The position numbers were made by a program, and so were the translations under genes. The notes under the pieces are model-generated. The model worked only from the letters and a program-made list of their open reading frames with translations. It searched no databases and was not told where the DNA came from. From an uncultured Pelagibacteraceae bacterium (lineage in GTDB: Bacteria; Pseudomonadota; Alphaproteobacteria; Pelagibacterales; Pelagibacteraceae), in NCBI GenBank assembly GCA_902583345.1, contig CACHVT010000005.1:1-52482 (forward strand): DNA of 52,482 nucleotides. The letters run 5' to 3'. Below are positions 42,070 to 50,297 of this stretch, piece by piece. The first letter of the stretch is position 1; every line of letters begins with the position of its first letter.

Positions 42070-43440
42070 CTATTGTTTTATTATTTTTTCTGGCAGAATA
42101 CCCTGCGGTCTATAGCGCATTATTACCAATAAACCTGTACCAATCATTAAAAATCTAAAATATGGTGCACTTTCAATTAAATGAATTTTTATCACATTTG
42201 TCTCAGGCAAATGAGCTGTAAAAAAATTAATCAAAAATAGTGCAATTGGACCAGCTTGAACCCATAAAAACCAAACTACAAAACCACCTAATATTGCTCC
42301 AAAATTATTTCCAGTTCCACCCACTATAACCATAACCCAAATAACAAAAGTATATCTCATAGGTCTATAACTTCCTGGTGTAAATAATCCATCATTTGTT
42401 ACCATCATTGCGCCTGCAATTCCGACAACTGCCGAACCTAAAATAAAAATTAATAAATGTTCTTTAACAATATTTTTTCCCATGGCGCTTGCTGCCGCTT
42501 CATTATCTCTTATTGCTCTCATTTTTCTTCCCCATGGAGAATAAAGAGCTTTTTGCGTTATGATTAATAAAATAATTACAACTGATAAAAATAATCCAGC
42601 CATACAAAGTTTCACATAAACTGAAGACGCATCAATTACTAATTGGTTTAATAAATCCTGTTTTTCTGAAACTGTAGAAATTAAATTTAATTTAGTAGAA
42701 TTAAATTTTTCAACTAAATTAATAAACCATTGTGAATTTTGCAAATCTACTTCATATGGCACAGGTCTTTTTAAACCAATTACATTTTTAACTCCTCTTG
42801 CAAGCCAATCTTCATGTTTAATTACTGAAACAACAATTTCTGCAATTAATAAAGTAGCGATAGCTAAATAATCTGCTCTTAATCCTAAAGCAATTTTACC
42901 AACCACATATGCAAGACCTCCTGCAAAAATTCCTCCTACAATCCATGAGAACATCACAGGCATTCCTAAGCCACCTAAAAATCCTGTTTTAGCTGGTTCG
43001 ACTGCCTCTATGCCTTCTATAGCAGGTCCAGAAATAAATCTTAGTAAAATTATACCCACTACGATTATCGCTGAAATAAAATAATTTTTATATTTACTTT
43101 GTTTAAATTTATTTAGAACATACTTGATAGCAAAAACCATTCCGACGATTAATAATAAGCAGATCATCATATTAAAGCCACCTACCGCCCATGCTTCTGG
43201 AACTGGTGCGACTGAAACAAGCACAACCGCAAGACCTCCAAGAGCTGTATATCCCATTATTCCAAAATTAATTAATCCTGCATATCCCCACTGAATATTA
43301 GCTCCCATTGTCATAACAGCAGATATCATACAATAATTAAAAATTGTTAGAGCAATTGACCACGACTGAAATATTCCAACTAAAATAATTAGCACAAACA
43401 TAATTAAATATGCAGTTATTACGTTTAAATAATTCTTCAT
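42070..43440 (-). CDS. LivM-type branched-chain-amino-acid-class ABC permease
   Basis: Permease of the LIV family (LivM), 456 residues, longer than usual (about 300-420). The hallmark YAGLINFGIMGYTALGGLAV in the first 75 residues and LGLRADYLAIATLLIAEI, then the ATPase-contact loop SPWGRKMRAIRDNEAAASAMGKN are clear. About nine TM segments. A non-membrane stretch (about residues 210-270, 'RPVPYEVDLQNSQWF') lies inside. Overlaps livH by four bases (ATGA). Ligand of this importer is set by an unlinked or opposite-strand binding protein. Confidence 0.9.
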   Translation of the reverse strand: MKNYLNVITAYLIMFVLIILVGIFQSWSIALTIFNYCMISAVMTMGANIQWGYAGLINFGIMGYTALGGLAVVLVSVAPVPEAWAVGGFNMMICLLLIVGMVFAIKYVLNKFKQSKYKNYFISAIIVVGIILLRFISGPAIEGIEAVEPAKTGFLGGLGMPVMFSWIVGGIFAGGLAYVVGKIALGLRADYLAIATLLIAEIVVSVIKHEDWLARGVKNVIGLKRPVPYEVDLQNSQWFINLVEKFNSTKLNLISTVSEKQDLLNQLVIDASSVYVKLCMAGLFLSVVIILLIITQKALYSPWGRKMRAIRDNEAAASAMGKNIVKEHLLIFILGSAVVGIAGAMMVTNDGLFTPGSYRPMRYTFVIWVMVIVGGTGNNFGAILGGFVVWFLWVQAGPIALFLINFFTAHLPETNVIKIHLIESAPYFRFLMIGTGLLVIMRYRPQGILPEKIIKQ

Positions 43441-44447
43441 AAAACCTTTCCTTTAAAAATCCCTGAAGGTCTGAATAATAAAACTATAACTAAAATTGAA
43501 AAAGAGACTGCGAATTTGTAATCAGTTGATAATAATTGCATTAATGAATCTGGCTCCAGGCTTTCAGGTAAAATATAGATAAAAAATTTCTTGTAAGCGT
43601 AAGTTATAAATATTTCCCCAAATGCAACTACATATCCACCAAGAAAAGCTCCAAATGGATTTCCTATTCCCCCAACAATTGCTGCAGCAAATATAGGAAG
43701 CATATTGTTAAAATATACAAATGGTTTATAACTTTTATCAAGCCCATACAAAACACCCCCTACCGTAGCTAAAACCCCAGCTATAACCCAAGTCAACAAA
43801 ACAACACGTTTTGGATCAATACCTGATAATAAAGCTAAGTCTTCATTGTCAGAATATGCACGCATACTTGTTCCAGTTTTTGTTTTATTTAAAAACCAAA
43901 ACATCAAAGAAACTACAATAATCGTAATTATAATTGTGATTAATTGTGTTGATTTAAAAGCTAAACCTTCATTTAATCCTGTCATTTCTTTAAATTCATT
44001 TGCCTTTAAGATGAATTTTTCTCCATCTAAAAATCTCCGGTCGTAAGGTCCAATTATTATTCTTATGATTGCCTGTGTAACAAACATCACACCTACACTG
44101 ACCATTGCAAGTTGAACGGGTGGACTTTTTTTAATTCTGTAGTAACTAAAAACAAATTTATCAATTAAAAGCATATAAAGTATCATCATTAATATTGCGA
44201 AAGGCAAAGTAAGGAGTGCGGTTGGTAAGAAACCAAAATTGATACCTTTAGATTGGAAATAAAACGTTAATAATACTGCAAACATTGTTCCAAAAGACAT
44301 CATGTCTCCAGTTGCAAAATTTGCAAATCTTAAAACACCATAAATAAGTGTTACAAAAATTGCTCCCAGTGCTAACTGAGATCCATACGCTAAAGCTGGT
44401 ATTATTGTGTAATTTAAAAGTAAAATAAATGCATTTAAAAAGTCCAT
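43437..44447 (-). CDS. LivH-type ABC permease
   Basis: Partner permease, 336 residues. I choose the ATG at 44447 (MDFLNAFILLLNY), one base downstream of the livF-like stop; a longer frame to 44513 would overlap the ATPase gene by 65 bases and add 22 hydrophilic residues without family support. Hallmarks are GAIFVTLIYGVLRFANFATGDMMSFGT and the ATPase-contact segment MRAYSDNEDLALLSGIDPKRV and AAAIVGGIGNPFGA. About eight TM segments. Confidence 0.88.
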   Translation of the reverse strand: MDFLNAFILLLNYTIIPALAYGSQLALGAIFVTLIYGVLRFANFATGDMMSFGTMFAVLLTFYFQSKGINFGFLPTALLTLPFAILMMILYMLLIDKFVFSYYRIKKSPPVQLAMVSVGVMFVTQAIIRIIIGPYDRRFLDGEKFILKANEFKEMTGLNEGLAFKSTQLITIIITIIVVSLMFWFLNKTKTGTSMRAYSDNEDLALLSGIDPKRVVLLTWVIAGVLATVGGVLYGLDKSYKPFVYFNNMLPIFAAAIVGGIGNPFGAFLGGYVVAFGEIFITYAYKKFFIYILPESLEPDSLMQLLSTDYKFAVSFSILVIVLLFRPSGIFKGKVL

Positions 44448-44448
44448 A

Positions 44449-45156
44449 TTATGCTCCAAGAAAAGATCTTCTAACTTCAGGATCTTGAAGTAACTCTTTG
44501 CCAGATCCCTCAAATTTATTTTTGCCTGTAACTAATACATAGCCCCTGTCTGAAATACTTAATGCCTGCTTAGCATTTTGTTCTACCATTATAATTGCAA
44601 CGTTAGTTGCTTTTACTTTTATAATATGATCAAATAATTCATCCATTACCATTGGAGATACTCCAGCTGTAGGCTCATCTAACATAAGCACTGACGGTCT
44701 AATCATTAGAGCTCTTCCTAGGGCAACCTGTTGTCTTTGTCCGCCAGAAAGTTCACCTACCATTTGAGAACTTTTTTCTTTAAGTATCGGAAAAAGAGAA
44801 AAAATTTCTTCTATTATTTTATTTAAGTCCTCATTTCTTAAAAAAGCTCCAATTTCCAAATTTTCTTTTACAGTCAAACCTGGAAAAACATTTTTAGTTT
44901 GTGGTACAAATGATATTCCACTTTTTACTCTATCTTGAGGAGATAGACTTGATATATCTTTTCCATCAATAATGACAGATCCAGATTTTAGTTTTAAAAG
45001 CCCGAGCATCGCTTTCATAGCAGTTGATTTGCCGGCGCCATTAGGACCTAAGATAGCAACAATTTCTCCTTTGTTAACATTTATGGAACAGGAATTAATT
45101 ATATCTGGTCCACTTCCATAACCAGCGGTCATACTGTTGCCTTCAAAAAAAGCCAT
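44449..45156 (-). CDS. LivF-type ABC ATPase
   Basis: Second ATPase of the LIV importer, 235 residues. Walker A GPNGAGKSTAMKA, LSGGQRQQVALGRAL, Walker B VLMLDEPTAGVSP, and VEQNAKQALSISDRGYVL typical of LivF (GxVEQNxxxAL). Immediately follows the livG-like gene (no gap). Confidence 0.93.
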   Translation of the reverse strand: MAFFEGNSMTAGYGSGPDIINSCSINVNKGEIVAILGPNGAGKSTAMKAMLGLLKLKSGSVIIDGKDISSLSPQDRVKSGISFVPQTKNVFPGLTVKENLEIGAFLRNEDLNKIIEEIFSLFPILKEKSSQMVGELSGGQRQQVALGRALMIRPSVLMLDEPTAGVSPMVMDELFDHIIKVKATNVAIIMVEQNAKQALSISDRGYVLVTGKNKFEGSGKELLQDPEVRRSFLGA

Positions 45157-45936
45157 TTATTTTTTTGCCCTTCCTAGATAGCTCTCTATTACTTTATCAT
45201 TATTTTTAACCTGTTCTGAGGTACCCTCGAACAATACCGAACCTTCAGACATTACAATTACTGGATCGCACATTCTACTTATAAAATCCATATCATGTTC
45301 AATCATACAAAAGGTATAACCCTTTTCTTTATTTAGTTTCAAAATTGCCGTGCCTAAATCTTTAAGCAAAGTTCTATTCACGCCTGCTCCAACCTCATCA
45401 AGTAAAACTAATTTTGAATCAACCATCATTGTTCTTCCTAATTCTAGAAGTTTTTTTTGACCACCAGACAGATTTCCAGCAATTTCATTAGAAAGATGTT
45501 TGAGATTTAAAAAATCAATTACCTCATAGGCTTTAGATCTAATTTTTGCTTCCTCCTCTCTTACTATTTTGGGTTTCAATAGTGCGGTCATTAAATTTTC
45601 ACCTGATTGATTTCCTGGAACCATCATTAAATTTTCTAAAACTGTTAAATTTGTGAATTCGTGGGCAATTTGGAAAGTTCTCAGGATACCCTTTGAAAAC
45701 AACTCATATGATGGAACAGAGGTAATATCTTCCTCATAAAATAAAACTTTTCCTTTATCTGGTTTCAAATTCCCAGCAATTAAATTGAATAATGTAGTTT
45801 TTCCAGATCCATTAGGACCAATTATACCAGTAATCGTTCCTTTTTTTATTTTTAGTGAGCAATCTGCAACAGCGGCAAGGCCCCCAAAATATTTTGAAAG
45901 ATTATCTATTTGCAGAATATTTGTATCTAACTGCAT
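45157..45936 (-). CDS. LivG-type ABC ATPase
   Basis: First ATPase of the LIV importer, 259 residues. Walker A GPNGSGKTTLFNLIAG, signature LSGGQKKLLELGRTMM, Walker B LVLLDEVGAGVN, and IEHDMDFISRMCDPVIVM which is the LivG pattern. Six bases separate it from the ProC-like gene upstream. Confidence 0.93.
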   Translation of the reverse strand: MQLDTNILQIDNLSKYFGGLAAVADCSLKIKKGTITGIIGPNGSGKTTLFNLIAGNLKPDKGKVLFYEEDITSVPSYELFSKGILRTFQIAHEFTNLTVLENLMMVPGNQSGENLMTALLKPKIVREEEAKIRSKAYEVIDFLNLKHLSNEIAGNLSGGQKKLLELGRTMMVDSKLVLLDEVGAGVNRTLLKDLGTAILKLNKEKGYTFCMIEHDMDFISRMCDPVIVMSEGSVLFEGTSEQVKNNDKVIESYLGRAKK

Positions 45937-45942
45937 AGAAAA

Positions 45943-46713
45943 TTATACTTTGTTTAATCTTTTAAGAATACTATTTAATGTTTTTTCAATTGATTTATAG
46001 ATTCCTGCTTTTTTAAGTTCTTTAACACCTTGCTCGTTTAAACCCTTAGGTGTTTGTGATTCTTTAACCAAATTTTTAAGATCTCTATTAGATTTTATTA
46101 CAGCATCTTGAGATAATGCAACAAAGAGTGACGTTATATATTTTTGAGCATCATCTTTTTTAATTCCTCTTTTGATTAGCCAATTGGACATGCAATTTAG
46201 CAACTCATAGAATGGTGCCATAATTCCTGAGGTAGACCAAAAATTCAGCGATAAATTTTCTTTTTTTATTTCTACTGCAGTACCAAGATGATTAAAAAAA
46301 TTTTTTACTTTTGTATTTGGTGGAAACATAGGAACTGGTCCCTTTCTTAAAGAAATTGGTGGCAGAGGAATAGCTCTTATTATTTTTGCTTTAACTTTAA
46401 TAATTTTTTTTAGCTGTTTCATTTTTATTGTTGAAATAAAACTAACTATTATCTGGTTAGATTTATAAGTATAGTTAGATAAAATTTTTCTTCCTATTTT
46501 AGGTGTAACTGCTAAAAAAACCCAATTGGATTTGTCAATTATTTCTTGGTTATTTTTAATTATTATTATTTTCTTACTTATTGATCTTAGGTTTCTTGAT
46601 ATTTTTTTATTTCTTTCAGATATATAAATTTTATTTATTTTTAATTTTGAGCCAATTATCCCAATGACAACAGCTTTAGTAATTTGTCCAGTCCCAATAA
46701 ATCCGATTTTCAT
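45943..46713 (-). CDS. ProC-like pyrroline-5-carboxylate reductase-family protein (divergent)
   Basis: NAD(P)-dependent imine reductase fold. The Rossmann N-terminus MKIGFIGTGQITKAVVIGI and IRAIPLPPISLRKGPVPMFP match ProC. The C-terminal dimerisation domain is atypical: SGIMAPFYELL stands in place of the SGSGPAY block, and ESQTPKGLNEQGV for the SPGGTT loop. 256 residues is a little short (about 270). It may therefore act on something other than pyrroline-5-carboxylate. It is the first gene of the livGFHM operon, which suggests the imported ligand is a substrate. Confidence 0.75.
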   Translation of the reverse strand: MKIGFIGTGQITKAVVIGIIGSKLKINKIYISERNKKISRNLRSISKKIIIIKNNQEIIDKSNWVFLAVTPKIGRKILSNYTYKSNQIIVSFISTIKMKQLKKIIKVKAKIIRAIPLPPISLRKGPVPMFPPNTKVKNFFNHLGTAVEIKKENLSLNFWSTSGIMAPFYELLNCMSNWLIKRGIKKDDAQKYITSLFVALSQDAVIKSNRDLKNLVKESQTPKGLNEQGVKELKKAGIYKSIEKTLNSILKRLNKV

Positions 46714-46792
46714 AAATAACTCTTAAATACTATTATCACTAAATTTGTTTAATTTGTAAAAAAAGGAATTATGCTATTTGAAGCTTTTTTGG

Positions 46793-46838
46793 GATAGTCC
46801 TAAAAACCGGGAGCTAAAGATGGTTTGATAGGACTATC
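46793..46838. ncRNA. candidate structured RNA in 266-base divergent gap
   Basis: GATAGTCCTA (46793-46802) pairs exactly with TAGGACTATC (46829-46838). Inside, AAACC (46804-46808) pairs with GGTTT (46822-46826), leaving a 13-base apical loop that includes GGGAGC. No U-run follows on either strand, so it is not a simple terminator. Upstream is a -10-like TATGCT (46770-46775), placing a possible start 10-15 bases before the stem on the plus strand. GACCC (46855-46859) can also pair with GGGTC (46928-46932). It could be a small RNA, or part of a long leader of the glutaredoxin gene. No known RNA family recognised. Confidence 0.45.
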
Positions 46839-46979
46839 TAAAATCATAATATCAGACCCTTCAATTTTTAACATTAAAAATTTTTTCAAAATTCATTGAA
46901 TTTTTAAAAAAATTAAATGATCAATTTGGGTCATATTGTCTTTGGTGGAAAAAGTTGAAAAAATGATTATATATAAATA

Positions 46980-47234
46980 ATGAAAAATATCATCATGTAC
47001 ACAGGTCCATTATGTAACTTCTGTGATGCTGCAAAAAGATTATTTTCTAGAAATAATATTAAATATCAAGAAATAGATATTTCATCAGAAGAGGGTCTAA
47101 TGGAAGAAATGATAAAAAAATCAAATGGAAGAAGAACAATTCCCCAAATATTTTTTGATGATCTTCATATAGGCGGATATCAAGAGTTAAGAGCCTTAGA
47201 AAAAGAAAAAAAATTAGAAGATCTATTAAAATAA
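46980..47234 (+). CDS. grxC: glutaredoxin (Grx3/GrxC-like)
   Basis: Small thiol-disulfide oxidoreductase dependent on glutathione, 84 residues. Active site CNFC (Cys12, Cys15) where the standard sequence is CPYC; the glutathione-binding RRTIPQIFFDDLHIGGYQEL (TVPQIFI-x-x-x-x-IGG) is intact. It is divergent from the ProC-like gene across 266 bases that hold a candidate structured RNA. A terminator-like hairpin follows. Confidence 0.92.
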   Translation: MKNIIMYTGPLCNFCDAAKRLFSRNNIKYQEIDISSEEGLMEEMIKKSNGRRTIPQIFFDDLHIGGYQELRALEKEKKLEDLLK

Positions 47235-47248
47235 ATTATTCAAAAGAT

Positions 47249-47282
47249 AAACTTACTGTAGATTCTCCTGCACTAAGTTTTT
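47249..47282. terminator. hairpin between convergent grxC and msrB
   Basis: AAACTTA (47249-47255) pairs with TAAGTTT (47274-47280); inside, after one mismatch, TGTAG (47257-47261) pairs with CTGCA (47268-47272) with one wobble. On the plus strand the stem runs into a TTTTT run (47278-47282), so it suits termination of grxC and possibly, in reverse, of msrB. Confidence 0.6.
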
Positions 47283-47283
47283 A

Positions 47284-47643
47284 CTACTTTGGCTTGAAAA
47301 CTAAACAAACTCCATTATTACAATATCTTTTTCCAGTAGGATTTGGTCCATCGTCAAAAATATGTCCATGATGACCACCACAATCTTTACAATGATACTC
47401 TGTTCTTCCATACCCCAAATGATAATCAGTTTTTGTTTCAAAAACATTTGGCAAGGACTCAAAAAATGAAGGCCATCCAGAACCACTTTCATATTTTGTG
47501 TTTGACTCAAAAAGTTTTTTATCACAATTAACACAATGATATGAACCTTCTCTCTTCTCATTATTTAGCACGCTAGATCCAGACATTTCTGTTCCTTCTT
47601 CAAATAGAATTATTTTTTGTTCCGATGTTAATTTTTTATTCAT
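47284..47643 (-). CDS. msrB: peptide-methionine (R)-S-oxide reductase MsrB
   Basis: Repairs the R-sulfoxide of methionine. Zinc Cys37-x-x-Cys40 and Cys85-x-x-Cys88 (YHCVNC, YHCKDC), GSGWPSF (54-60), HHGHIFDDGP (91-100) and catalytic Cys108 in RYCNNG, where the common sequence is RYCINSAS; 119 residues. The extra Cys113 (GVCLVF) might be a resolving thiol. It overlaps the upstream EamA gene by eight bases and shares a gap with the glutaredoxin gene, grouping two redox-repair functions. Confidence 0.95.
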   Translation of the reverse strand: MNKKLTSEQKIILFEEGTEMSGSSVLNNEKREGSYHCVNCDKKLFESNTKYESGSGWPSFFESLPNVFETKTDYHLGYGRTEYHCKDCGGHHGHIFDDGPNPTGKRYCNNGVCLVFKPK

Positions 47644-48538
47644 TATTTATTTTTTTTTTATTTGAAAGAGTTATGCCCGCAATAATAAAAATTGCACCAA
47701 AAATATGGTAAAACATAAATCTCTCATTGAAAATTAGCATTGCCATTATCGCTCCAAAAATTGGCATGAGATGTAAAAAAACACCTGCCCTATTGGCTCC
47801 AATTATAGATATACCTTTTATCCAAAAGAAAAATGAAGCAAGCCCGGGAAAAAAAACTACATAAGTTAGGGTTAAAACGAATGGAATTCCCAATACAATT
47901 ATATTTCCCATATACATTTCAATAAAATATATTGGTGTAAGAAATATTAAACCAGTTATAATTACTACTTGTAGCAACGTAACTTGAGAAATTTCGTACT
48001 TTTTTCTTTTAAGCAAAGCTGAATAAACTGCCCACGAAAACATTGCTACAATCATTGATAAATCACCTTTGTTAAAATCTAAATTTTTAATTATCTCTAA
48101 ATCTGCTTTTGTAATAATAAAAATAACTCCTAAGAGAGAGAAAACAACACCTATAATTTGAAAAATATTAGTTTTTTCAATATTTAAAATCGATGAAATA
48201 AAAATAATCCAAACAGGTATGGTTGATATCATTAGTATTCCGCTGATTACTTGTGTGAAATATAAAGAATAATAAACTATTGAATTAAAAATTGTTATGC
48301 TTGTAATGCCAAGTATCGTAAAAAAACCAATATTTTCTAAAATATATTTTTTTTTAGCAATCAATTCTTTAATAGTAAATGGAAATAATATTAATCCTGC
48401 AAAAAACCAACGATAAAAATTTAAAGAAAATGGAGGTATATCATATGTGCTTGCTGCTTTTCCGACAATAAAATTTCCTGACCAAAAAATTGTTGTTAAT
48501 ATTAAAATTAAATAGGCTAAATTATTTTTATTTTGCAC
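47636..48538 (-). CDS. EamA/DMT-family membrane transporter
   Basis: Ten TM segments in 300 residues; the starting helix AYLILILTTIFWSGNFIVGKAAS (N/G-rich, with an FW-x-x-NF motif) and the end of the first half with the INF-like NIFQIIGVVFSLLGVIFI are EamA features. It is sandwiched between dadA-like (3 bases upstream) and msrB (8-base overlap downstream) and so is probably in one operon. Substrate unknown; co-transcription with a D-amino-acid dehydrogenase suggests an amino acid or keto acid, which is inference. Confidence 0.87.
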   Translation of the reverse strand: MQNKNNLAYLILILTTIFWSGNFIVGKAASTYDIPPFSLNFYRWFFAGLILFPFTIKELIAKKKYILENIGFFTILGITSITIFNSIVYYSLYFTQVISGILMISTIPVWIIFISSILNIEKTNIFQIIGVVFSLLGVIFIITKADLEIIKNLDFNKGDLSMIVAMFSWAVYSALLKRKKYEISQVTLLQVVIITGLIFLTPIYFIEMYMGNIIVLGIPFVLTLTYVVFFPGLASFFFWIKGISIIGANRAGVFLHLMPIFGAIMAMLIFNERFMFYHIFGAIFIIAGITLSNKKKINNE

Positions 48539-48541
48539 AAG

Positions 48542-49786
48542 TTATGAAAACCTTAAAGAGCTATAAGGTTGTAAATCCAAATTTGTTTTTTCATTATTAA
48601 TCATTTTCGAGATGATTTTTCCAGATATTGCTCCTAAAGTCCATCCTAAATGGTGGTGACCGAAAGAATAAAAAACATTTTTATATTTTTTTGAAGGTCC
48701 TATTACTGGTAAAAAATCTGGTAATGTAGGTCTAAAACCTAACCATTCATCATGATGTTCGGGTAATCCATCGAGCATATATTTTGCATTGTTAATTAAA
48801 TTACTAATTCTTGATTTTGATAAAGGGTTTTTAAGCCCACCAAATTCTACTGTTCCCACAACTCTTAAACCTTGTTCCATTGGCGTGATACCAAATCCTC
48901 TATTTGCAAATACAACTGGTCTTGATAATAAATGGTCAAATCCTTTAAAATGGATGTGATAACCTCTTTCTGTATCTAAAGGAATTTTCTCATCAAGTTT
49001 GTCGGTCAATCTTTTGGAAAAGGCTCCACATGCTATCACAACCTTATCAAATATAAAATTTTGTGTTTCAGATTTCAAAACTGGTTTCTCAGTATCGAAA
49101 GAAATATCCTTTATATTTAATTTTGTAAATTTGCCCCCTTTTCCAATGAAGTGATCAAAAATCTTTAATAGAATTTTTTTTGGATTTCTTGCGTGTCGTG
49201 CTTGTGCATAAAATACTCCACCATGATAAATAGGTTTAATATTTGGTTCTAGATCATGAATTTCTTTAGCTGTTAAAATTTTTTGATCTATTCCTAGTTC
49301 ATCTCTTATTTTAATTTCTAATTCTCTACTCGGTAAGTCTTTTTTATTCCAAATATACATTATACCTTTTTTTTCAACTAAACCTGACATGTCAACTTCA
49401 TCAAATATTTCATCATAAGCTGGGATCGCTAAATCAAGAATTTGATGCATATACTTTGCTGTATGCATCATTTTCTTTTTAGAACAGTTCATAATAAACC
49501 TTAGAAACCATGGAATCATTTTTGGAACATAGTTCCATTTAAGTGCGAGAGGGCCAGTGGAGCTCATAAGCATCGCTGGTACTTCAGCGAGAATATCGGT
49601 TCTGTTTAATTGCAAAGATGCATATGGAGAAAAGTGACCTGCATTACCGTAAGATGCAGAGGACACAGCAGGATCATCTTTGTCAAAAATAGTTACTTGG
49701 TAACCTTTTTTTTGAAGAAATACTGCATTACAAACTCCTTGTATTCCTGCTCCTACAATTCCAATTTTTAAATTTTTATTATCCAT
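48542..49786 (-). CDS. DadA-like FAD-dependent D-amino-acid dehydrogenase
   Basis: Oxidative deamination of D-amino acids with electron transfer to the membrane chain. The FAD-binding Rossmann motif GIVGAGIQGVCNAVFL is at the start, and FDKDDPAVSSASYGNAGHFSPYA (about residues 35-58) is the DadA hallmark 'ASyaNaG'. The end of the protein (GLRVVGTVEFGG, WLGFRPTLPDFLPVIGPS and HHHLGWTLGAISGKII) is typical. I choose ATG 49786; an in-frame TTG 12 bases upstream is possible. The 100-base gap upstream contains two inverted repeats that could regulate it. Confidence 0.9.
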   Translation of the reverse strand: MDNKNLKIGIVGAGIQGVCNAVFLQKKGYQVTIFDKDDPAVSSASYGNAGHFSPYASLQLNRTDILAEVPAMLMSSTGPLALKWNYVPKMIPWFLRFIMNCSKKKMMHTAKYMHQILDLAIPAYDEIFDEVDMSGLVEKKGIMYIWNKKDLPSRELEIKIRDELGIDQKILTAKEIHDLEPNIKPIYHGGVFYAQARHARNPKKILLKIFDHFIGKGGKFTKLNIKDISFDTEKPVLKSETQNFIFDKVVIACGAFSKRLTDKLDEKIPLDTERGYHIHFKGFDHLLSRPVVFANRGFGITPMEQGLRVVGTVEFGGLKNPLSKSRISNLINNAKYMLDGLPEHHDEWLGFRPTLPDFLPVIGPSKKYKNVFYSFGHHHLGWTLGAISGKIISKMINNEKTNLDLQPYSSLRFS

Positions 49787-49814
49787 ATTTATAAGCAAAT
49801 AAATAAATCATCTA

Positions 49815-49834
49815 TGTTTATACTTCCATAAACA
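49815..49834. promoter_or_regulatory. inverted repeat upstream of dadA-like gene
   Basis: TGTTTAT (49815-49821) and ATAAACA (49828-49834) form a perfect 7-bp inverted repeat around six bases. It sits about 30 bases ahead of the DadA-like start, where an operator could lie. Confidence 0.4.
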
Positions 49835-49846
49835 AGTTAAGCGCAC

Positions 49847-49861
49847 TCAATTTTAAATTGA
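49847..49861. promoter_or_regulatory. second inverted repeat upstream of dadA-like gene
   Basis: TCAATTT (49847-49853), one central base, AAATTGA (49855-49861): another perfect short dyad, 13 bases beyond the first. Two dyads within 50 bases suggest a regulatory region, although AT-rich dyads arise by chance. Confidence 0.35.
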
Positions 49862-49886
49862 ATTTACTTATATTATTCTGTTTTTT

Positions 49887-50222
49887 TTATTTAAGGATGC
49901 TAAATGGGTCTTTATAACAGTCAATTTCATCTAAAGTTCGGAAGAAAATTTCACTAAGTGATGAACTGTGGAATGTTTCACATTCTCTACCCTGTTCAAC
50001 TAAAAGAGATTCTAATTTATCATTTTTAGCAAAAGACAAAGCATACTCCCCTGGAGTTTGACCAGTTAAAGTTTGAAAACCGTAAGAGGAAGCAAACGAA
50101 CTTCCAGTTTGTAAAATACTTCCTGATTTAGCCATTGTAAAGGTAGGACCTACAAATGAAGTTGACTGCGCACAACCATTTAGGATTACAAGTGTAAAAA
50201 ATAATAAAAGTATTTTTCTCAT
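49887..50222 (-). CDS. small lipoprotein, unknown function
   Basis: Signal peptide with lipobox ILNGC (Cys17) at residues 13-17, so a lipid-anchored envelope protein of about 95 mature residues. The mature start CAQSTSFVGPTFTMAKSGSILQTGSSFASSYG is low in charge and rich in Ser/Gly, and the middle contains a TGQTPGEYALSF motif. The C-terminal part has two Cys (CETFH and EIDCYKD). No catalytic motif recognised. Monocistronic or read through from the phosphatase gene, with a terminator-like stem in between. Confidence 0.8.
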   Translation of the reverse strand: MRKILLLFFTLVILNGCAQSTSFVGPTFTMAKSGSILQTGSSFASSYGFQTLTGQTPGEYALSFAKNDKLESLLVEQGRECETFHSSSLSEIFFRTLDEIDCYKDPFSILK

Positions 50223-50280
50223 ATCTCTCTAAAGTGATTTTATATAAATTTATTAAAAAGTAATAAAGGAAATAAAGAAA

Positions 50281-50294
50281 GGCTATTAGTAGCC
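50281..50294 (-). terminator. short hairpin after CHASE2-SpoIIE gene
   Basis: GGCTA and TAGCC (50281-50285 with 50290-50294) form a five-bp stem with a four-base loop. On the minus strand it lies just after the phosphatase stop and is followed by UUUCUUUAUUU, a modest intrinsic terminator. Confidence 0.5.
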
Positions 50295-50297
50295 ATT

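Noticed and set aside
44448-44513. 22-residue N-terminal extension of LivH
   Set aside because: Would overlap livF by 65 bases and adds hydrophilic residues absent from the family; the ATG at 44447 fits.
46714-46979. tRNA or 4.5S/6S RNA in the longest gap
   Set aside because: No cloverleaf, no CCA end, no GGAAG-type SRP apical motif and no 6S-like long bulged hairpin.
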